Position numbers and translations under genes: made by a program. From Planctomycetota bacterium (GTDB lineage: Bacteria > Planctomycetota > UBA11346), in the NCBI GenBank assembly GCA_013696105.1, contig JACCZE010000401.1, positions 1 through 41,120 on the forward strand: 41,120 nt of DNA, written 5' to 3'. The notes beneath the pieces are model-generated. The model was given only the letters and a program-made list of their open reading frames with translations, was not told the origin of the DNA and did not search any database. Shown piece by piece: positions 35,752 through 41,120 of this stretch; position 1 is the stretch's first letter; every line of letters begins with the position of its first letter.

Positions 35752-36404
35752 TCGGTGAACACCAGAGTTCCGAAGTTCGGCGGATCGTGGAAGGTACGGC
35801 CCGAGACTGGCGACCACAGCCAATGCGTCGCCGGGCGCTTGTCGTAATCGATGCGGTAGAAATTCGCCCGCCAACGCGTGCCCACCTTGGGAGGGCAATT
35901 GCCGATCTCGCGCATGAGGCGGAACGGGATGAAGCACTCTGCGCTCCAGCCGTCGACGCGCGCCATCGACGCGTGTCCGCCGCCGCGCACCGCGGTCGCT
36001 CGCCGGCATTTGCGCTTGTCGTCGTAACGCCAGGGCGCCCAGCCGTGGAAGCGCCCACGACAATTGGGGATGAGCAAGGCCAGCTCTGCGCCCAGCGGGG
36101 AGACCTGGTATTCGAAATACAGCGACTTCGTCGCGTCCGGTTGGATGAAGACCTCGGCGACGTCCTCTTCCCACAGTCTGCCGTTGTCGGGCTGCTGCGT
36201 GCAGGTCAGCTGCCGGTCGACGAAATCCCACAGGACGTAGATGCCCTTCTTCGACCACACGGTCTTGAAGCGGCTCTTATAGGCGACCTTCGCCCGCCAG
36301 ATGCGCCGCATCGGCTGCCAGTCCATGCGCTTCCACGCTTTGGACGTCCCATCGCCCGTGATGGTGAAATCGTCGACCTTGGGGACCGCGAGCTCTCTCT
36401 TCAT
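35748..36404 (-). CDS. CBM9-like carbohydrate-binding family protein
   Basis: 218 aa; KSRFKTVWSKKGIYVLWDFVDRQL...LWEEDVAEVFIQPD...YFEYQVSPLGAELAL...GWSAECFIPF typical of CBM9-like modules. Confidence 0.8.
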   Translation of the reverse strand: MKRELAVPKVDDFTITGDGTSKAWKRMDWQPMRRIWRAKVAYKSRFKTVWSKKGIYVLWDFVDRQLTCTQQPDNGRLWEEDVAEVFIQPDATKSLYFEYQVSPLGAELALLIPNCRGRFHGWAPWRYDDKRKCRRATAVRGGGHASMARVDGWSAECFIPFRLMREIGNCPPKVGTRWRANFYRIDYDKRPATHWLWSPVSGRTFHDPPNFGTLVFTD

Positions 36405-36548
36405 GGTGCGTACGATGGCACGCGCCGCGGCGATTCAACCGGGCTCCGCCCCATCAGCCTCACAGATCACCACCACGGGATTCCCTGGCGGCGCTGCGAT
36501 GCGGGTCGGGCGCGCTGCGCCTGGGAAGGCGGCGCATCGGCCTGAGCT

Positions 36549-36724
36549 GATGTGCAGGGGCGCAGCCCCTACGGCCCCTGCGGGCCTACCCCCGGGCTTT
36601 GTCGCGGCACGATGTCGTCGGAAGCCTCCGACATCGTGGCGGCATCGCTACGCGATTGTATGCCGCCAACGCAGCTCGGCGCCCGACTGGTTGTGCAGGG
36701 GCCACGCCCCTGGCCCGGCACGAT
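36549..36724 (+). repeat. Family-2 multi-hairpin repeat, locus C (one full unit + partial second unit)
   Basis: TGTGCAGGGGCGCAGCCCCTACGGCCCCTGCGGGCCTACCCCCGGGCTTTGTCGCGGCACGATGTCGTCGGAAGCCTCCGACATCGTGGCGGCATCGCTACGCGATTGTATGCCGCC...GCTCGGCGCCCGA then GTTGTGCAGGGGCCACGCCCCTGGCC. Confidence 0.88.
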
Positions 36725-36739
36725 TACCTTCGAGTGAAC

Positions 36740-38926
36740 TCAGCGCCGATGCAGCTTGAAGGCCAGGTGATGCCGGAAGGCGGGCATCGACAGCCTCAGC
36801 TCGCCACCAGGGTGCTCGATCGGTGCGCTGGCGATCTCGACTCCGCGGTCGGCGTCCCACCAACTGACGGTCATCGGCCCGGTGGCGACCGACCCCAATG
36901 CGATGGTGGCGCCGGAGAAGGTCTCGTCGCTCAGTCCCGAGCGGCCCCATTCCGGATCCAGGACGTAGCCGAGGATGTTCCCCGGTTTGCGCCAGGCGCG
37001 GCACCATAGTTCCTTCCCATTGCCGGTGGCGACGTACCGCACCGAGACCGCCTTCGCACCGCGCGGGTCCTCGCCGACGATGAAGCGGCCGATGGCGCCG
37101 TACGGTCCCCAATGGTTGCGCTGATCGACCCACTCCCACCACCAGAACACGGGCCCGCCGGCGTGGCCGCTCACCAGGGCGGCGAAGCCGGCGCACGAGA
37201 CCTCGGCGGCGAGCTGCGGATGCGGCGCGCCGAATTCCGCCCCGCCGTACTCCGACACCAGGATCGGCTTGCCGAAGCGCGCGAGACCGCGCGCGGGGTG
37301 CACGGTGCTGTTGACCAGCACCTCGGCGAGCATGTCGCGGCGGAAGTAGGCATCGATGCAGGCGAAATCGATCATCGGCAACGCGACCACCGACAGGTCG
37401 GCGCTGAGGTAGTTGTCGGACCAGTGGGTCGTCACCGGGTGATCGTATGGGTCGAGCGCTTGCCAGCGCTCGGCGGCGTGACGATGCCATTCGGTGCTGT
37501 TGCTGCCGACCGCGGTCAGGTTGACCTCGCTCCACATCTTCCAGCCCAGGATCGCCGGGTGATCGGCATAGCGCGCCACCACATAGCGGCGATAGCGTTC
37601 CTGGATGGCGAGCGCGCGGGGATCGGTGAAGAACTGCGTGGTGTGCTCGATGGGGCCGCCGTGCCGGACGTTGTAGGGGCTGCCCTGCCACTCGCGGTCG
37701 GAGGCGCTGGACGCCTGGCCATGGTTGTAGATCACCAGGTTCACGCGGATGCCGTGGGCCAGCGCGTCGTCCAGCACGCGTTCCAGACGCCACGCATTGG
37801 GCTGGCTGTAGCGTCCGAGGCCATGGAACCCCGCCCAGCCGGAATTCCATTCCAGCCCGAGGTTCCACGGTGCCATCCACACCTCCGTCGCGTCGATGCC
37901 GGCGGCGGCGAAACGGGCGAAGAACTCGTGGTAGGACCAGGTCCCGCGATCAGGGGTGAGCGTGGTCTCGAGCTTGTCGCGCGAGCGCGTGTCGTTGGGC
38001 GAGCGCAGGTTCAGGCCGATCGGCCAATACCAGCGGCCAGCGCGGGTGAAGAAGCGGCGGTCGTCGGGATCGACGCGCACGAAACCATCCCATGGCTCTC
38101 CGACGACGGCGATCGGCGCCAGTTCGCGCTCGATCGCAGCGCCGGATCCCCAGCGCGCGATCAGGATCACGCGATGGGCGCCGGCGATCCGTGGCCGGTA
38201 GCGCACGCTGAAGCGCCCGGATCCATCCGGAGTCACGTCCTCGCGATCTCCGCGATCGGAGGAGCGCATCGGCTCCCACCAGAAGCCAGGAATAACGGAT
38301 TCCGCACCGTCCGGAGCGATGATCCGGGCCGTGAGATCGAATTCCGCCGGATCGAAGGGATTGGTCGGGAACGGCGTCGGCACGCAGTCGAGCTGCCAGC
38401 GGTCACCGGTGGCCACGCTCCCGGGGAAGGCGAGATCGGCCAGGTAGGCCGCGGGGGCGGGCGTCTCGTCGAGCGATCGCACCCGGTACGAGACGTCGAC
38501 CGCGGAGCCCGGAGTGGCGGAGTAGAAGAACAGGCCGGCCCGATCGACGAGCGCGGCCATCGCCGGAGTCCACGAGCGCATCGAAGGATGGCTCGCGAGG
38601 GGCTTGTAGGGATCCAGGATCAGCGGGATGCGGTTCACGCCGATGCTCAGCGGATGCGGATGCAGGGCCTGGAACCACTGCCCGTGCGCGTCGCTCACGA
38701 AGGCACCGATACCGACATCGTCGCATCCCGCGGGAACGACGACCGTGGCATCGATGCGGATGCCGTGCGACGCGCCGCCGGACGGCAGCGTGAGCGGCAC
38801 GATGGTGGTCAGGGGCGCACGCAGCGCCACTCGCGCGGTCGGGGCCTCGACGTCCATGGCCGCAGCGTGCGCATAGCCCGCCGTCAGGAGCAGGAGGATC
38901 ACGCCTGGATGGAGCGCTCGATGCAC
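36740..38926 (-). CDS. Secreted TIM-barrel (clan GH-A/cellulase-like) glycoside hydrolase with N-terminal beta-sandwich domains
   Basis: GTG start at 38926 gives signal peptide VILLLLTAGYAHAAA; RAGRWYWPIGLNLRSPND, ERVLDDALAHGIRVNLVIYNHG, HPAILGWKMWSEVNL, KPILVSEYGGAEF, FWWWEWVDQRNHWGPYGAIGRF. Confidence 0.8.
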   Translation of the reverse strand: MHRALHPGVILLLLTAGYAHAAAMDVEAPTARVALRAPLTTIVPLTLPSGGASHGIRIDATVVVPAGCDDVGIGAFVSDAHGQWFQALHPHPLSIGVNRIPLILDPYKPLASHPSMRSWTPAMAALVDRAGLFFYSATPGSAVDVSYRVRSLDETPAPAAYLADLAFPGSVATGDRWQLDCVPTPFPTNPFDPAEFDLTARIIAPDGAESVIPGFWWEPMRSSDRGDREDVTPDGSGRFSVRYRPRIAGAHRVILIARWGSGAAIERELAPIAVVGEPWDGFVRVDPDDRRFFTRAGRWYWPIGLNLRSPNDTRSRDKLETTLTPDRGTWSYHEFFARFAAAGIDATEVWMAPWNLGLEWNSGWAGFHGLGRYSQPNAWRLERVLDDALAHGIRVNLVIYNHGQASSASDREWQGSPYNVRHGGPIEHTTQFFTDPRALAIQERYRRYVVARYADHPAILGWKMWSEVNLTAVGSNSTEWHRHAAERWQALDPYDHPVTTHWSDNYLSADLSVVALPMIDFACIDAYFRRDMLAEVLVNSTVHPARGLARFGKPILVSEYGGAEFGAPHPQLAAEVSCAGFAALVSGHAGGPVFWWWEWVDQRNHWGPYGAIGRFIVGEDPRGAKAVSVRYVATGNGKELWCRAWRKPGNILGYVLDPEWGRSGLSDETFSGATIALGSVATGPMTVSWWDADRGVEIASAPIEHPGGELRLSMPAFRHHLAFKLHRR

Positions 38927-38937
38927 CGCTGGTCCGC

Positions 38938-40401
38938 TCAGAAATTTCCGTCGTCGGCTGCGGCCTGGGCGGTCTGCGGCCGGCCTTCGGCCATCCATTC
39001 CAACCGCGCCGGATCGTCTGCGCGCGGGCGGATGGGATCCGCGGCGTTGCGCTCGATGACCACATCGTCGACCAGGGTGCTGTCGCCCCAGACGTAGAAG
39101 CAGCAGAGGTCGTGGCGATCGTCGCGCGGCGGGTGGGGATCGGTCCAGGTCAGGATCGGCTCGTCCTCGAGCCTCATCGCGATCGTGCCGCCGATGCGGC
39201 TCACCTCGCAGCGCACCCAGCGGTCGGGCGTATTCGGCGTCGGCGCCTCGACGTGCTTCTCGATGTTCCTGCGCTTCTTGACCTGCGCCATGCCACGACC
39301 CCACTCGACGAAATAGCCGTCCATGGCGGTGAGTCCATCGGTCGAGAGGAACACGCCGATGCTCACCTGGGGAGCGGACTTCCGACGCAGCGTGCGGAAG
39401 CGGATGCGGAGGTCGCCCGGCAGCGAGCCATGGATCGCGGCGAAGGCGTCCTGATGCTCGGCGGCGATCCCGACCAGCAACGCCTGCTGCTCCTCGCGCC
39501 AGGCGATGTCGCCGGCCCAGGGCAGGATGCGCTCCATGCTCGCCGGCGCATCGAAGGAATTGCGGAAGACCTCGACCCAGGTGGGCTCGACGGCGGCCGC
39601 TGCCGGCTTCGCCGGCGGATCCTGGAGATCCTCGCCACCGTTGGTGTAGACGCGCGCGCGTACGATCGCGACGGCGGCCAGCTCGGCGAAGACGCGCAAA
39701 GGAACGCGGTCCTGCGCGCCGACATCGAACGATTTCGTGACCAGGCCGTTGAGCGAGCAGGTCAGCCGACCGTCGAAGCGTTCGAACACCACGACGTTGG
39801 GGCCGAGCGGCATCGCGGCGTCCGGCGACGTGGAGATCAACGAGCATCCGCGCTCATCGAAGGCGACGGTCTTGTTCTGGTAGCCCATGAATGCGCCACG
39901 TTCATCCCGCGAGGGATCGATGATGGTCAGCTCCCATTTCACCGCGTGCGGGCAGCGTTCGCTCATGCTGAACGGCACGGGGCGGCGCTGCGACGGCAGC
40001 ACCAGCAGCGCGGTGAACTGGGCGAACTGCCCCGAAGCATCGAATGCGTGGACGGAGGTGGGAGCAGCGACGGGGCCATACCAGGAGAGCGTCTGCGCCG
40101 GGGCCGGGGCCGGTTTGCTGAAATCCTGGTCGTCGCGCAGGCGCCAGTCGGCGGTGCGCGGCTTCACCGGCGGATCGATCCGCGCTGACGCGGGCGCAGC
40201 GCCGGCCGGGGGCTGGGCAGGTACCGGTGGCGGTGCGGCGACCGGAGCCGTCGGGACTTCCGGCGGTGTCGTCGGCAGCGTGGATGAGAACGGGGCCTGC
40301 GACACCGGGGCCACGCTCTTGGGGCGGACGATCTTGTAGCCGGCCACGCCGATCACGAACAGGCCAGCCGAGACCAGCAGCAGGATGAGTAGCGTGCGCA
40401 T
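38938..40401 (-). CDS. Membrane-anchored protein with concanavalin/LamG-like (DUF1080-like) C-terminal domain
   Basis: N-terminal TM, Pro/Ala-rich linker, FRNSFDAPASMERILPWAGDIAWREEQQALLVG...DGYFVEWGRGMAQVKKRRNIEKHVEAPTPNTPDRWVRCEVSRIGGTIAMRLEDEPILTWTD. Confidence 0.65.
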   Translation of the reverse strand: MRTLLILLLVSAGLFVIGVAGYKIVRPKSVAPVSQAPFSSTLPTTPPEVPTAPVAAPPPVPAQPPAGAAPASARIDPPVKPRTADWRLRDDQDFSKPAPAPAQTLSWYGPVAAPTSVHAFDASGQFAQFTALLVLPSQRRPVPFSMSERCPHAVKWELTIIDPSRDERGAFMGYQNKTVAFDERGCSLISTSPDAAMPLGPNVVVFERFDGRLTCSLNGLVTKSFDVGAQDRVPLRVFAELAAVAIVRARVYTNGGEDLQDPPAKPAAAAVEPTWVEVFRNSFDAPASMERILPWAGDIAWREEQQALLVGIAAEHQDAFAAIHGSLPGDLRIRFRTLRRKSAPQVSIGVFLSTDGLTAMDGYFVEWGRGMAQVKKRRNIEKHVEAPTPNTPDRWVRCEVSRIGGTIAMRLEDEPILTWTDPHPPRDDRHDLCCFYVWGDSTLVDDVVIERNAADPIRPRADDPARLEWMAEGRPQTAQAAADDGNF

Positions 40402-40537
40402 GCGATCCCCCGGGGAGTACTACCGCCTCACCGTGCGCATGCTGACCGATGTCCGCGGCAGTCCATCCGAATCGGGGCGGATGATCTGCTGTGGCGCACG
40501 ATCCGTTCTCGGACGTGTCCTGAGGGAGCCTGCGCTA

Positions 40538-40690
40538 TCAGGCTGCGGAAAAGCAGCGGCCTGATAGCCATCACGAAATCCGGCGAGACCTGTGGTCGCT
40601 GCTTTTCCGGACTTTCGTGATAACGACTTCCTACACCGGGGGGCGGGAACGGCCCCGGATCCCCGCAGCGTGCTGTTCAGCCCCTGCTAG
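40538..40690 (+). repeat. Family-1 multi-hairpin intergenic repeat, copy 3
   Basis: ATCAGGCTGCGGAAAAGCAGCGGCCTGAT, ATCACGAAATCCGGCGAGACCTGTGGTCGCTGCTTTTCCGGACTTTCGTGAT, terminal ...CCCCTGCTAG; aligns throughout with copies 1 and 2. Confidence 0.88.
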
Positions 40691-41120
40691 AGCCGCTGCG
40701 CGGTGAGGCCGCCGTCGACCATGATCACCTGGCCGGTCGAATAGGGCAGATCGCCACGAGCGAGCATCAGCACCGCCTTGCCGACATCCTCGGGAGTGCC
40801 CCAACGCGGCTGCAGCAGCAGGCCTCCGGAGATCAGCTTGTCGTACTTCTCGACCACGCCCGCGGTCATGTCGGTCTTGATCACCCCCGGGCGCACCTCG
40901 TACACCGGCAGCCCGAACTCGGCCAGTCGCGCCGCCCACAGCTGGGTCGCCATGCCGATGCCCGCCTTCGAGATGCAGTAGTCCCCGCGATTGACCGACG
41001 CCACCGTCGCCGAGACCGACGAGACGTTGATGACGCAGCCGGCGAAGGCCGCATCGGCGGCGCGCTGCTCGCGCATCCAGCGCGCGGCGAGCTGGGTGAG
41101 GAAGTACGGCCCCTTGAGGT
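40687..41120 (-). CDS. SDR family oxidoreductase (5' end outside the window)
   Basis: [16 protein letters not shown] (YxxxK), [44 protein letters not shown]; reading frame stays open to the window edge. Confidence 0.93.
   Translation of the reverse strand, partial: LKGPYFLTQLAARWMREQRAADAAFAGCVINVSSVSATVASVNRGDYCISKAGIGMATQLWAARLAEFGLPVYEVRPGVIKTDMTAGVVEKYDKLISGGLLLQPRWGTPEDVGKAVLMLARGDLPYSTGQVIMVDGGLTAQRL

Noticed and set aside
23422-36724. Integron attC-like folded sites
   Set aside because: The conserved GTTRRRY/RYYYAAC core sites were not found, and the elements lie next to unrelated housekeeping genes without an integrase in the window.
36740-39847. 1035-aa minus-strand ORF as one gene
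   Set aside because: The 5' third is out of frame with and antisense-free overlapping the 38938-40401 gene; the signal peptide at ~38926 defines the true glycoside hydrolase start.
1-41120. tRNA/rRNA genes, prophage or defence-system genes
   Set aside because: None recognised by eye; tRNAscan-SE/Rfam searches would be needed to exclude small RNAs.

Overview
High-GC window from a diderm bacterium. A Planctomycetota-like origin is suspected from gene content only (inference). About 32 protein-coding genes are supported; no rRNA, tRNA or CRISPR array was recognised. Main blocks: (1) an MNIO (DUF692) + DUF2063 pair followed by a small secreted Cys-containing protein, a candidate RiPP/metallopeptide locus; (2) an 11-kb, five-gene, fully translationally coupled efflux operon (TolC-like lipoprotein, two giant adaptor proteins that each look like tandem-fused membrane-fusion proteins, one with an embedded malectin/galactose-binding-like domain, then a MacA-like adaptor and MacB); (3) hflX, an LpoB-like lipoprotein and an orphan PQQ-propeller cluster; (4) HAD-pyk and DHH phosphoesterase; (5) AraC + two Gfo/Idh/MocA + two TIM-barrel isomerases; (6) an Amt transporter whose first pore His is replaced by Glu, DedA, and an ABC-2 type operon; (7) CBM9-like protein, TIM-barrel glycoside hydrolase, LamG/DUF1080-like protein and an SDR. 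The most striking non-coding signals are two families of intergenic multi-hairpin repeats. Family 1 has 3 copies of about 153-155 nt. Family 2 has 3 loci with about 7 full or partial units. In both, hairpin arms change in compensatory fashion between copies while the linkers stay constant. Some copies supply stop codons or a C-terminal tail to neighbouring genes.
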